NCBI RefSeq assembly: GCF_963678635.1
Contig: NC_087069.1
Location: forward strand, 56,493,109 to 56,557,108
Length of the DNA stretch: 64,000 nucleotides
From: Symsagittifera roscoffensis
Lineage: Eukaryota; Xenacoelomorpha; Acoela; Convolutidae
Direction of reading: 5' to 3'
Below are positions 46,741 through 58,375 of the stretch, piece after piece. The position numbers and the translations under genes are program-made. The notes beneath the pieces were generated by a model, which was not told where the DNA came from, ran no database searches, and saw only the letters and a program-made list of their open reading frames with translations. Each line of letters begins with the position of its first letter. The first letter of the stretch is position 1.

Positions 46741-47115
46741 TGAAGTAAATTTTGGGTTGAGAATGATGTATATTATTATCTTGAAATTTTCAAATGTCAG
46801 CAAAACATACAAATTTCAGGTCAGTTATCAATTCCTTTTCTGAGCCGTAGAAAAAAAGCGAAAAAAACCATTATTCTTAGTAAATCATTCCCCAATATCT
46901 GCTACGCACTACTCTAAGATTACTTTTACAACCACTAAGCAAGGAAAACTTTAAATTGGTTACTAGGCGAAACTTTTCAATTAATCGATGTTTTATAAAT
47001 ATCCTGTTTTTTTTGTATTTCAACAAATTCTTAAGTACTCGTTAGCGTATGTAATTCGCTTTTACTACAAATTTATCGCAACAAAATCTCCGCAAGCTTG
47101 CAACCAATGGAGTTT

Positions 47116-47590
47116 TTACTGTAGTTTAAAGATTTTCGGATTGATTTTCGTCGAAAGTTTCACGAGAATTTGAACTCGATTGTTGCTGGTTTTACCATCA
47201 ATCAGAACCTTTAAATATGACAGAACAAGAATAATGACAAAAACCTGTAAATGGTTTACTGAAAATTTTTCAAATATAGTGTTTAGACTTTGCAGACTCA
47301 GTAAAAAATTATAATTCAAAGTATTTTCTACTATGTTTTTCTTAAAAATATATCAATGTTACCTTCTCTTGGAGTGTTTTTTGAGACTGCCGAGCACATA
47401 CTTTAATATTATATTGACACTGCTTCATCTTGATAAGATTAGTAAGTTCCTCGCTGCTAATTGTATAAAAGTTACAATTGGAACACTTTAAAACGTCACA
47501 GTGCCTTCGATGTCTTGACGCGTCTTTACGTGTGTATTCTCTTCCACATTCAAGACATGCAATTCCTTTGTTTCTATTAAGTAACGGCAT
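47116..47590 (-). CDS. Two-exon zinc-binding gene related to the polymerase N-terminus, copy 1
   Basis: Exon 1 runs from the ATG at 47590 to 47363. A GTAACA donor and a TTTACAG acceptor define a 118-bp intron (47362-47245). Exon 2 runs 47244-47116 to a stop. The join is phase 0 and open throughout, giving about 118 aa. Residues 1-45 (CLECGREYTRKDASRHRRHC, then CSNCNF) align with the first 45 residues of the polymerase ORF at 39175, with the same MPxLNRN start and Cys/His spacing. The start codon is preceded by CCTTTTCAG. So the polymerase's DNA-binding-type head exists here as a separate gene. Nucleic-acid binding is inferred. An alternative acceptor at TATTTAAAG would shorten exon 2 by 12 codons. 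Confidence 0.6.
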
Positions 47591-48170
47591 CTGAAAAGGA
47601 AGAAGAAGAAAAAAATGGGAGGTTTAGAAAGTCCCAAATTTTCAGTAAAGTAAAGTTGAATAGGCTCAAAAAATGAGTAAAAGTGAACAAAAACAGCAAT
47701 TTTCTTGAACAATTGTTTTTGACGTGAAAGAAAATCAGAATAGATACGCTATTTAGCCTAGCTGAAATGAAAATCATCCAATGGAGTTTTCAAAAATTTG
47801 ATATCAATTAATCAGAATCGAGCATTCATTTTAAGGAAATTTTTTCAAAATCCTGCTTGATTCGGTTTGGAATCAGATTTCCAGAGATTTGCTTTGAAAA
47901 ATTGATCAACTTTGAGTTATTCTCCCAAATTTACATCGAAAGCAAAGAAATTGACTATCTACTCTAAAATAAATTTTTTCTCATTGATTACATACAAAAA
48001 ATTCAATTAACTTGATGAAAAAAATTGTACAGATGCTACTTGTTCCCTATTCTTTTGTTACTTATATCAACAAAATTTCTCATTCTTTCATCAAACAACT
48101 TTTGGTCATTTATTTTTGCAATTATTCTTGTGTATATTTTTACTTTTTTGGCAGATTTAAGTCCTTAAAA
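47591..48170. promoter_or_regulatory. Divergent region with CCAAT-type box and decayed membrane ORF, copy 1
   Basis: TTAATCAGAATCGAGCATT (47808) corresponds to the CCAATCAGAAT...AGCATT box of the first element. From 47852 the sequence is homologous to the membrane-anchor ORF (39953-40251) but carries frame breaks and lacks its first part. The residual frame 48012-48197 is the shifted remnant. Confidence 0.5.
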
Positions 48171-48527
48171 ATTTCTCTGATTGGATACGACAACTAGAAT
48201 AAAAATGAACATTTTTGTGATTGGAAACAAAAATACCCAAAATGGAGCTTTGTTTCCAATTGGACACGACTTTTATCACAGACTCCCATAAAAGGAAGCT
48301 GAAATCTGATTGGACACGACTGCAATCCAAATAAGGAAAATCAATTCTGATTGATCAAACCCACACATTCGAGTTGAAGGTAGCCACATCATTCTATTTT
48401 CAACTTAACTACCGTCAACTACCTCCTCTCTCAGCTCTAAATACCTTGATTTCAAGTTCTCTTCCGTCAGCTATCCCTCTATCAGCTTTTTCTTGTTTTT
48501 ACTCTTTTACTCAATTTATTGCTCAAA
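48171..48527 (+). promoter_or_regulatory. GATTGG-box promoter of the acidic ORF, copy 1
   Basis: GATTGGATACGA (48179), GATTGGAAACAA (48219), AATTGGACACGA (48258), GATTGGACACGA (48308) and TGATTGATC (48348) precede a CTCTAAATACC TATA-like string near 48436 and the ATG at 48528. The order is the same as at 40260-40575. Confidence 0.55.
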
Positions 48528-49016
48528 ATGATCTTCTCAGTACAAAACAGCAATCTCATGTACTCTGTAGAATTTTCGCCTGATCTAGTACAAATTCAAG
48601 TGCGAGAAACAGTCTCTGGAGTTTTTCTGGCACGAATGGATATCCCAATTCAAGTCTGGCACATGGTGGAAGTGATGCGAAGGGATTTCAACGAACATCA
48701 TATGACACAAGTACCCATGACAGAGAACCAACTTGAAGAAATGCAAATGATGGAGGAAGTTTCTGATCATGTGGGCATGAACTACCCCGAGATTCCGGAC
48801 TCAAGATTTGTGGCTCAACCAGTCGACGACTTCCTCTTTCCTTGGGAGGAGGAAGGATCAGTCGAAAACTCCATCACAATAGATGAAGATGAGGGTTTCT
48901 CAGAAACAATGACGCCTCCAGCTCCACAACAACCTCCAGCAATGGAACCTCATCCAGCTCTGCGTTCTTTAGAGAACCTTCAGAACTCTTCTGCTGCTCG
49001 ACAGCTTTTTGATTAA
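48528..49016 (+). CDS. Acidic ~162-aa protein of unknown function, copy 1
   Basis: The ATG at 48528 is chosen because it fits the promoter; an in-frame TTG lies 9 bases upstream. The first 60 residues are mixed beta/alpha-like (VQIQVRETVSGVFLARMDI). Residues 60-85 hold a Met/Glu-rich helix (ENQLEEMQMMEEV). Residues 95-165 are strongly acidic with Pro (FLFPWEEEGS, DEDEGFSE, PAPQQPP) and look disordered, like an activation domain. No Cys pattern, signal or membrane segment is seen. The second copy at 58376 differs by one amino acid and one silent change. A regulatory role is possible, but no family is recognised. Confidence 0.7.
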   Translation: MIFSVQNSNLMYSVEFSPDLVQIQVRETVSGVFLARMDIPIQVWHMVEVMRRDFNEHHMTQVPMTENQLEEMQMMEEVSDHVGMNYPEIPDSRFVAQPVDDFLFPWEEEGSVENSITIDEDEGFSETMTPPAPQQPPAMEPHPALRSLENLQNSSAARQLFD

Positions 49017-49261
49017 ATGTTTTTGTAAATAATTGTTGTTTGGTATTATTTTGTTCTTTGTAATTAATTAATTTCTTCAATTTCTGTTTAATTATGAGAA
49101 TAGTTGAGAGGTTCAGAGGTAAGCTATTTAAAAACAATTAAAACCTAATTTAGTACTCCGTACTTGTTGCACATATGTTAAGAAACTCGAATATTTTTTG
49201 CACACATATTCGGAAAACACTAAAAAAATTGTATACATGTTAAAAGTTACCTAATGGTTTT

Positions 49262-49800
49262 GCATCTTGTACACATTTTCGCACTTTGTAGAAAAATTGA
49301 AACACTTTTTGCTTTTCGTCAAAAAAAGTGAAAGACTTTTCGCAAATTGTCATAAATATTGAAACCTTTTTCGCATCTTGTCAAAAAAAGTTGAAACACT
49401 TTTCGTATTTTATCGAAAAAACTGATACATTTTTCGCATTTTGTCAAAAAAATTGAAACACTTTCCGCATTTTATCGAAAAAAGTAAAACGCTTTTCGCA
49501 TTTTGTCGAAAAAAGTAAAACACATTTTGCATTTTATCGAAAAAAGTAAAACACTTTTCGCATTTTGCCGAAAAAATTGAAACACTTTTCGCATTGTGTC
49601 GAAAAAAGTAAAACACTTTTCGAATCTTGTCAAAAAAAGTGAAGCACTTTTCGCATCTTGTCAAAAAAATTGAAACATTTTCGTATTTTGTCAAAAAAAA
49701 TTAAAACACTTTTCTTTCCCATTTTGTCAAAAAACTTGAAACAATTTTCGCATTTGTACAAAAAGTGAAACAATTTTCGCATACGCTTCAAAAACATGAA
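49262..49800. repeat. 31-bp tandem repeat array, copy 1
   Basis: About 17 units of CACTTTTCGCATTTTGTCGA-AAAAAGTAAAA type with a 31-bp period, for example at 49461, 49492, 49523, 49554 and 49585. Because 31 is not a multiple of three and the unit lacks stops in any phase on the minus strand, a 94-codon Phe/Lys/Cys-rich frame (49410-49694) results. It is treated as a by-product. Confidence 0.9.
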
Positions 49801-51065
49801 AAAATTTTCCCATCTTGCCGAAATAAATCATTACAATTTTTCTTGCACAGTTAATTGCTGATCTTTATGAAACTTTTATTCAAAATTAGATCCTTCAGAA
49901 AACTAATTTTTGCATGTCTGTTGATCAGGAACAATTGAAAGACAAGGTATTAGAAGTTTTCTAAGCAATAAGTCAACATGCTTTTTACATCAAAGTTCTG
50001 CGTTTTTTTGCCTTATCATTTTAGAAATGAAAAAAAAATCAACATAATTTTTCAAAAAACCAAGAAAAAACAAGCATTTTATCAAAAAAAAATTCTTAGA
50101 TAGGTATACGTAAAAAAAATTTTTTTGTTTATATGTTAAAAACTGTTCAGGCTAGAAAAAATTTTTTTTGACAAAATTCTTGTAACAAATATTCAATTAT
50201 CTTAAGAAAAACTATTTGAAAAAGCCGTTCAGAGGGTTTGACATGATTCCTCTACAGAGCTAGGAAGGTGTTTTTTGAATTATTTAGTTAATAAAAAAGT
50301 AATTCCACCTGAGAAATCGACGTCATTACACTTTAATTTTTATAGAACAGTAAAAGTTGTGGAATATTTCCACCAGAGAAATTGACGTCATTATTCATTA
50401 AATTCTAGAATCTTCTATTTTTAGAATCTACAGATTAAATCCTTCAGAACTTATCAATGGAAAACTTTAAAAGATCTTTTGCTGTAAGCTAAAGATCAGA
50501 ACTTGAAAAAGCCATTTTAATCTGAAAATACGTGTATTTAAAAGCTTAGCAATGAAAGGGATCGAGGAAGGAAATTCAGTTTCATTCAAAATCTTAAACA
50601 AGAAAAACTCTTATCTACAAAGACAAAAAAGATAATCATTGTGAACAAACCATCTAAATGGATTGCGTAAAGATAAAATATAAAAAAATACTTCTAAGGT
50701 CAAAAATTTTGGAACATATTCATTCTTCTCTCATATCAGTACTTCAAATTTTTTGAAAAAGCATGGTTCCCTGTTTTTTTTTTTAAATTTCGAACAAGAA
50801 ATACAGAAGATACTTTGTTTGTAGCATTTTTGTACCCATTTTTACGGCTTTGAATAGTTTTTTATAATGGTAACCTTTTGAAGAATTAATTGAATACGTC
50901 CAAAATAGATTAGATTTCTATTTACGGAACCCAAAATTTAAAATTATGATTTTGAAAAATGTTTACGAAAGTAGCTGAAGTTTTAAATCAATTGATTGTA
51001 TTTCTAGTCAATTTTTGGTCATGCAGCTATCGAGCTAAAATACGAAAACCTTTTCTTGAACACAA
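49801..51065. other. AT-rich sequence without supported genes
   Basis: 49801-50446 is shared with the second 8.2-kb copy and includes a twice-repeated GAGAAATTGACGTCATTA-type word (about 50313 and 50377), each with a CRE-like TGACGTCA core. 50447-51065 is unique in the window and shows no coding frame. Confidence 0.4.
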
Positions 51066-52046
51066 TAAAAATATACACAAGACCAATTGCAAAAATAAAT
51101 GACCAAAAGTTGTTTGATGAAAGAATGAGAAATTTTGTTGATATAAGTAACAAAAGAATAGGGAACAAGTAGCATCTGTACAATTTTTTTCATCAAGTTA
51201 ATTGAATTTTTTGTATGTAATCAATGAGAAAAAATTTATTTTAGAGTAGATAGTCAATTTCTTTGCTTTTGATGTAAATTTGGGAGAATAACTCAAAGTT
51301 GATCAATTTTTCAAAGCAAATCTCTGGAAATCTGATTCCAAACCGAATCAAGCAGGATTTTGAAAAAATTTCCTTAAAATGAATGCTCGATTCTGATTAA
51401 TTGATAGCAATTTTTTGAAAACTCCATTGGATGATTTTCATTTCAGCTAGGCTAAATAGCGTATCTATTCTGATTTTCTTTCACGTCAAAAACAATTGTT
51501 CAAGAAAATTGCTGTTTTTGTTCACTTTTACTCATTTTTTGAGCCTATTCAACTTTCCTTTACTGAAAATTTGGGACTTTCTAAACCTCCCATTTTTTTC
51601 TTCTTCTTCCTTTTCAGATGCCGTTACTTAATAGAAACAAAGGAATTGCATGTCTTGAATGTGGAAGAGAATACACACGTAAAGACGCGTCAAGACATCG
51701 AAGGCACTGTGACGTTTTAAAGTGTTCCAATTGTAACTTTTATACAATTAGCAGCGAGGAACTTACTAATCTTATCAAGATGAAGCAGTGTCAATATAAT
51801 GTTAAAGTATGTGCTCGGCAGTCTCAAAAAACACTCCAAGAGAAGGTAACATTGATATATTTTTAAGAAAAACATAGTAGAAAATACTTTGAATTATAAT
51901 TTTTTACTGAGTCTGCAAAGTCTAAACACTATATTTGAAAAATTTTTAGTAAACCATTTACAGGTTTTTGTCATTATTCTTGTTCTGTCATATTTAAAGG
52001 TTCTGATTGATGGTAAAACCAGCAACAATCGAGTTCAAATTGTCGT
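51066..52046 (+). repeat. Inverted partial copy containing the zinc-binding gene
   Basis: Reverse complement of about 57010-57985 (and 47165-48138). At several diagnostic positions it matches the second copy, not the first (for example GATAGCAATTTTT and the Val codon in the QCQYNV string). It ends abruptly at TTGTCG (52046), 11 bases before the second 8.2-kb copy begins. Confidence 0.88.
51618..52046 (+). CDS. Zinc-binding gene, inverted copy, 3' truncated
   Basis: Exon 1 starts at the ATG at 51618, directly behind CCTTTTCAG, and ends at 51845 with the GTAACA donor. The acceptor TTTACAG is at 51958-51964, and exon 2 runs into the breakpoint at about 52046, so the last codons are lost. The CLECGREYTRKDASRHRRHC string is intact. 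Confidence 0.5.
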
Positions 52047-52742
52047 AAGTTCTTTATAGGGCGAATGAGTTATTTAAATGGGGTAATTATCTAAGCATGG
52101 GGTTCATTACTGTTACATAGGGAGACTTAGTTATACATAGGGGTTATTAGTCTTGCATTTTGATGAATAGTTTTACATATGGATCTTAAGTTATACATGG
52201 GTATCAATAAATATAAAATATAGGGACCATAAGTTATGCACAGAGATCATAAGTTATACATAGGTACGACTTGGGACCATCTATTAAAAATGAAAAAATA
52301 AAAATTTAAGTTGTAAAAAGAAGAATTTGAAAAAAAGAACAAAAAAAGAACTTAAAAAAAATTTTCAAAAAAAAATTTGAAAAAAAAATTGAAAAAATTT
52401 TTTTAAAAAAATTCTTTTTAGAGAATAATGTAGAGGGGAATGTTTTTCGGAAAAAATTACATAAGGATCGTTGCAGATCCCCACTTTAATCATAGGGACT
52501 ATTGGTTGTCGTGTAAAACATGAGGATTATTGGCTGTCATATAATACATGGTGACCATTATGATCTATACCATATGGTCATCCATATATGACAACCCCCC
52601 GTCATAGTGTACTCTATACATACTACTTAGGATCACACTTACACTGACTTACATAAAACGCATATATATCATACCTTCATACCTACATACAGACGTATAT
52701 ACAGAAGTAGTAGAAGGGTGAGGGAGAGTGGGGGGGGTGGTT

Positions 52743-52787
52743 GGAGACCCCCATGTATTAAGATAGGGAATAGAATATCCGGTCTCC
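52743..52787. promoter_or_regulatory. Inverted repeat at terminus, copy 3
   Basis: GGAGACC (52743-52749) and GGTCTCC (52781-52787) with a 31-nt spacer; identical stem to copy 2. Confidence 0.6.
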
Positions 52788-53182
52788 GAGCTATGTATTA
52801 AGATAGGGAATAGATTTCCTATGTATTAAGGTAGGGAATAGGTTTCCTATGTATTAAGATGGTAAGGTTCAGATGGTAAGTTTCAGAAAAATTTTAAGCG
52901 CCCGAATTTTTTGAGTTCGATTTTGTCGATACTTGCGTTTCTTAGCTAGCTTCTACGGTTTAGATGTTTTGATTATTATTTTACAGGTTTGATTCAACGA
53001 GAAAACCATCTAAAGCTATACTGAAACCTAACGAAACTTCGAGAAAAAAATCATGTTTTTTGAAAAAACGTTATATTCAAAACATGAATTATATATAAAT
53101 CACTGCTTCGTATAATCATTACACCACAAGTTTACAACTAGCTAAACAATACTGAATTGAATGCTATTACACTTTCAATTAT

Positions 53183-53305
53183 TTACAAGTTCAAAGGTTT
53201 TGTGTGTATTCCGTCGTCCTGAACTTGTCTTTTAGGGTAAAAGTAGCTCAAGCCCTTCTTTGTTGGCTCGTATATAGCAACCATATGATTAATGGTTCTA
53301 GATCC
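53183..53305 (-). pseudogene. Polymerase C-terminal remnant, copy 3
   Basis: The same 41-codon remnant with the same breakpoint as at 43333-43455. The breakpoint therefore pre-dates the 8.2-kb duplication. Confidence 0.75.
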
Positions 53306-54436
53306 TTTGGCTCTAAAATTTTGGCTCGCATTATCTAACTGTTAATTAATACTGGTTAATTACGTGTAGGTTGTGAGGTGGTGAAATTAGGGTTATGTAT
53401 TCAGTTTTTTTGTACATGGCAAGTCAATGGTAAGAGTTTTCGGGCAAAAACTTGGAGTTTTTGTCACAAAAATTGAATATTTTTCATAAAAACTTTAAAA
53501 TACTATAATTTTATTGTAATTCGATCTAATTTATTGGATACTCTTACTTTCTATCTACCTGAATTGATGCCGAAACCTAATGAAACTTTGAAAAAAGTCA
53601 AATTTTGGGAAAAATTACAAAAAATTCCAGTTTTAGCGAAAAAGTACAAAAATTTCAAAGTTTTCGGAAAAAATTGCAAAAATTTCAAAGTTTTTGGAAC
53701 AAACTGCAAGTTTTTGGAAAGAACTGCAAAAATATCAAGATTTCGGCTAGTTTTTTGTTGCTTCTGATCTAATTGAATAAAAAGTAAATACGTTTAGAGA
53801 TTAAAATTAAGCTCAAATTGTATTTCAATTAGCATCATGTTGAGACACTGATACAAAACTTTGAATAGAAATATAGATTTTTCCAAATTTTTCGCACAAA
53901 CAATTGAAATACGATAAATTTAAGCATTATTTGAGTAACAAAGCGGTTTATATAATGCTCTCAACATTAACAGGAAAGCTCATAAAAGCTGAATCGAAAT
54001 TGAAACTTGCGGAAGATAGTGAAAATAACCGAAAGAAAGTAAAATGAAAATTATTCAAATTTATCAAAATTTTTCCATTTTCAACCTTTTAATTGGATAT
54101 TTAACTAATTTTTTGTCCAATTCACGGAGAATTGAAATAGTACTCTCAATACAAATGAACATTAAGAGCAATATTCCATAAAATTTCTAGATTTTTGCTC
54201 AATGATTAACCCAAATTTGTACAAAAATTACAAATTCAGAGAAGCTATTCACCTTAATATCACAGAATTTCAGATCAATGATGAAAAATGAACACTTAAT
54301 TGCTAAAATTGACAAAAAAAAACGAGATAAATTTTTCTTAAAAATTCATTCGATAATTGCTCAAATTCAACAAAATCTTCTTCATAACTGATGATTATCT
54401 CTCTGTTGCTTCTGCAACATAGTTTCAAAATTTTCC
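53306..54436. other. Non-coding AT-rich part of derivative copy 2
   Basis: Counterpart of 43456-44584. A 77-codon frame at 53534-53767 exists only because a stop in copy 1 (TTTTAGG) reads TTTTGGG here; it is Lys/Phe-rich repeat sequence and not supported as a gene. Confidence 0.4.
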
Positions 54437-55620
54437 GTAGAAATGTTCTATTCTTAAAAGTTATTCTTACTTTCTGCTTAATACATGATTCCGCTTTTTA
54501 ACACACTTTGCAAGAAAATTTAGTCAGAACTGGAGAATTAAGGGGGAAAATAGTATCAATCGAACGAACAATTTGCTAGCAGAGATGAAATTAGAACTGA
54601 TACCGTCTGATTATTTTGATAAAAATTATAAATGTCTGCCTCAAGTTTACCTTGTTAGGTGCCACAGTAAACTATTTAAGCAAAAATACAACGTTTGGGA
54701 TAAATATCTATCACTTGTTTGGAAAAATAGTCAATTTTTCATGATTTTCTGTAGAAATGCTCTATGCTTAAAAGTTATTCCTGCTTTCTGCTTAATGCAT
54801 GTTTTCGCTATTGAACACATTTTGCAAGAAAATTTGGTCAGAACTGGAGAATTTAGGAGGAAAATAGTATCAATTGAACGAACAATTTGTTGGCAAAGAT
54901 AAAATTAGATCTGATACCGTTTGATTATTATGATAAAAATTGTAAATGATTTCCTCAAGTTTCCTTTGTTAGGTGCTACAGTAAACTATTTAAGCAAAAA
55001 TACAACTTTTGGGATAAATAACTATCACTTTTTTGGAAAAATAGTCATTTTTCTATGATTTTCTGTAGAAATGCTCTATGCTTAAAGGTTATTCCTGCTT
55101 TCTGCTTAATGCATGTTTTCGCTATTGAACACATTTTGCAAGAAAATTTAGTCAGAACTGGAGAATTTAGGAGGAAAATGGTATCAATTGAACGAACAAT
55201 TTGCTGGCAAAGATAAAATTAGAAATGATACCGTCTGACTATTATGATAAATTTTGTAAATGTCTTCTTCAAGTTTCCCTTTTTAGGTGCTACAGTAAAC
55301 TATTTAAGCAAAAATACAACTTATGGGATCAATAATTATCATTTTTCTGGAAAAAATGTCATTTTTTTTATAATTTTCTCTAGAAATGCTCTTTGTTTCA
55401 AGGTTTTTCTTGCTTCCTGCTTAATGCATGTTTTCGCTATTGAACACACTTTGCAAGAAAATTTAGTCAGAACTGGAGAATTTAGGAGGAAAATAGTATC
55501 AATTGTAGTACCATAAAAATTGTAATTGTCTTCCTCAAGGTTGTCTTGATAGGTGCTAGAGTAACTTATTTCAGCAAAATTACAGTTTTTGTGTCAATAA
55601 CTATCACTTTTCTTGTAAAA
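54437..55620. repeat. 314-bp tandem repeat array, copy 2
   Basis: Same 314-bp spacing (GTAGAAAT at 54437 and 54751 and onward). Frames at 54573-54902 and 55244-55516 come from the first and third/fourth units. Confidence 0.85.
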
Positions 55621-56337
55621 TAAATTTTAAATAGCTTTTTTTTTCTTATTTAAAAGGGAACTTTTCTCAAAAATATCGAATTGAGAAAGAATCGGTGCTG
55701 GTTAAAACATTCAAAAAAATATGTTAAAAATGAGAATATAAATGTGTTTTTACAATTTAAGAACAAATTAGGAGCAGCTCTATTAGTTATATTCTGAAAA
55801 CCTCCGGAAATACGCAAGGGAACCTAGTTCCTAACATCTAAAAACTTTCAAAAGAGCGCGTCTCAAAAATGATTTAGCAAAGGAAATCAAGGTGCAAACT
55901 GGAACAATTGTGTAATTTTCGGATTTTTATTAAGCAAAAGAAACTTAGTTTAAAAAAAATAATGAAATGTAGATCTTGAAAGCTGTTTTTGCTTTATGCT
56001 TCATGTATCTTCTTCCAAAAGATGTCGGATTGAGTTTACTTTACAAACACTATCCTCAAAACATCTGATTTTTCATAAAAAGTTATCTTATGTATCAAAG
56101 GATAACAAATTTTTCTGATGAATTACACGTAAATACCAATCTTTGACACTATTTATATCGGAGTTTTTCTCAAAATATGGTTTATAAGCTAAATTTTTGT
56201 AAAATTATGTCAAAACTCTTAATGAATTAAATCGAGTTTCTATCTCATTTTCTCAGTTTGTGCTTCATCTTCTATCTATCAAATTAATCCAATTTGAACA
56301 AAAATTACTTGAAAATTGAACTTTTGATGGAAAAAGG

Positions 56338-56590
56338 TATCGTTTCAACGACCGTTCAACAATCCGAAGCTGAATTAATACCATGAATCCTTTGCTAAAC
56401 GTCTTTAAAAGATTTTCTCTACTTGATAATTTTTTATTGCTGTTTCAACTCTGAATTTTGGAAAAATGTATCGTTTCAACGACCGTTCAACAATCCGAAG
56501 CTGAAGTAATAGCATGAATCCTTTGCTAAACGTCTTTAAATGATTTTTTCTACTTTATATTGCTCTTTCAACTCTGAATTTCAATTTTGA
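56338..56590. repeat. 131-bp tandem duplication, copy 2
   Basis: Counterpart of 46490-46740, with GTATCGTTTCAACGACCG repeated. Confidence 0.8.
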
Positions 56591-56963
56591 AGTAAATTTT
56601 GGGTTGAGAATGATGTATATTATTATCTTGAAATTTTCAAATGTCAGCAAAACATACACATTTCAGGTCAGTTATCAATTCCTTTTCTGAGCCGTAGAAA
56701 AAAAGCGAAAAAAACCATAATTCTTAGTAAATCATTCCCCAATATCTGCTACGCACTACTCTAAGATTACTTTTACCACCACTAAGCAAGGAAAACTTTA
56801 AATTGGTTACTAGGCGAAACTTTTCAATTAATCGATGTTTTATAAATATCCAGGTTTTTTTTGTATTTCAACAAATTCTTAAGCACTCGTTAGCGTATGT
56901 AATTCGCTTTTACTACAAATTTATCGCAACAAAATCTCCGCAAGCTTGCAACCAATGGAGTTT

Positions 56964-57438
56964 TTACTGTAGTTTAAAGATTTTCGGATTGATTTCCGTC
57001 GAAAGTTTCACGACAATTTGAACTCGATTGTTGCTGGTTTTACCATCAATCAGAACCTTTAAATATGACAGAACAAGAATAATGACAAAAACCTGTAAAT
57101 GGTTTACTGAAAATTTTTCAAATATAGTGTTTAGACTTAGCAGACTCAGTAAAAAATTATAATTCAAAGTATTTTCTACTATGTTTTTCTTAAAAATATA
57201 TCAATGTTACCTTCTCTTGGAGTGTTTTTTGAGACTGCCGAGCACATACTTTAACATTATATTGACACTGCTTCATCTTGATAAGATTAGTAAGTTCCTC
57301 GCTGCTAATTGTACAAAAGTTACAATTGGAACACTTTAAAACGTCACAGTGCCTTCGATGTCTTGACGCGTCTTTACGTGTGTATTCTCTTCCACATTCA
57401 AGACATGCAATTCCTTTGTTTCTATTAAGTAACGGCAT
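56964..57438 (-). CDS. Two-exon zinc-binding gene, copy 2
   Basis: Exon 1 57438-57211, intron 57210-57093 with the same GTAACA/TTTACAG sites, exon 2 57092-56964. Phase 0, about 118 aa. Relative to copy 1 it has Cys for Tyr in NFCTISSEE and Val for Ile in QCQYNV, both outside the Cys/His ligands, and the ligands are kept. The start codon again follows CCTTTTCAG. Confidence 0.6.
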
Positions 57439-58375
57439 CTGAAAAGGAAGAAGAAGAAAAAAATGGGAGGTTTAGAAAGTCCCAAATTTTCAGTAAAGGA
57501 AAGTTGAATAGGCTCAAAAAATGAGTAAAAGTGAACAAAAACAGCAATTTTCTTGAACAATTGTTTTTGACGTGAAAGAAAATCAGAATAGATACGCTAT
57601 TTAGCCTAGCTGAAATGAAAATCATCCAATGGAGTTTTCAAAAATTTGCTATCAATTAATCAGAATCGAGCATTCATTTTAAGGAAATTTTTTCAAAATC
57701 CTGCTTGATTCGGTTTGGAATCAGATTTCCAGAGATTTGCTTTGAAAAATTGATCAACTTTGAGTTATTCTCCCAAATTTACATCAAAAGCAAAGAAATT
57801 GACTATCTACTCTAAAATAAATTTTTTCTCATTGATTACATACAAAAAATTCAATTAACTTGATGAAAAAAATTGTACAGATGCTACTTGTTCCCTATTC
57901 TTTTGTTACTTATATCAACAAAATTTCTCATTCTTTCATCAAACAACTTTTGTTCATTTATTATTGCAATTGGTCTTGTGTATATTTTTACTTTTTTGGC
58001 AGATTTAAGTCCTTAAAAATTTCTCTGATTGGATACGACAACTAGAATAAAAATGAACATTTTTGTGATTGGAAACTAAAATACCCAAAATGGAGCTTTG
58101 TTTCCAATTGGACACGACTTTTATCACAGAATCCCATTAAAGGAAGCTGAAATCTGATTGGACACGACTGCAATCCAAATAAGGAAAATCAATTCTGATT
58201 GGTCAAACCCACACATTCGAGTTGAAGGTAGCCACATCATTCTATTTTCAACTTAACTACCGTCAACTACCTCCTCTCTCAGCTCTAAATACCTTGATTT
58301 CAAGTTCTCTTCCGTCAGCTATCCCTCTATCAGCTTTTTCTTGTTTTTACTCTTTTACTCAATTTATTGCTCAAA
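57439..58375. promoter_or_regulatory. Divergent region, decayed membrane ORF and GATTGG promoter, copy 2
   Basis: Counterpart of 47591-48527, with the TTAATCAGAATCGAGCATT box near 57656, the decayed membrane-anchor ORF at about 57700-58020 and GATTGG boxes at about 58027-58200 (here TGATTGGTCA is intact). The TATA-like CTCTAAATACC lies near 58284. Confidence 0.5.

Larger units (their letters stand above)
42209..50446. repeat. 8.2-kb direct duplication, copy 1 (derivative element)
   Basis: It matches 52058-60262 end to end with scattered substitutions and small indels. Order: short repeats, inverted terminal module, polymerase-proximal terminus, polymerase C-terminal remnant, 3.7 kb of non-coding sequence with internal tandem repeats, minus-strand zinc-binding gene, CCAAT region, decayed membrane ORF, GATTGG promoter, acidic ORF, 31-bp array. 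It is a polymerase-less derivative of the 34.4-42.2 kb element. Confidence 0.92.

Noticed and set aside
47577-47777. 66-codon minus-strand frame overlapping the zinc-binding gene start
   Set aside because: A hydrophobic translation of the T-rich 5' flank. It lies upstream of the TTTTCAG site and in another frame from the conserved module.
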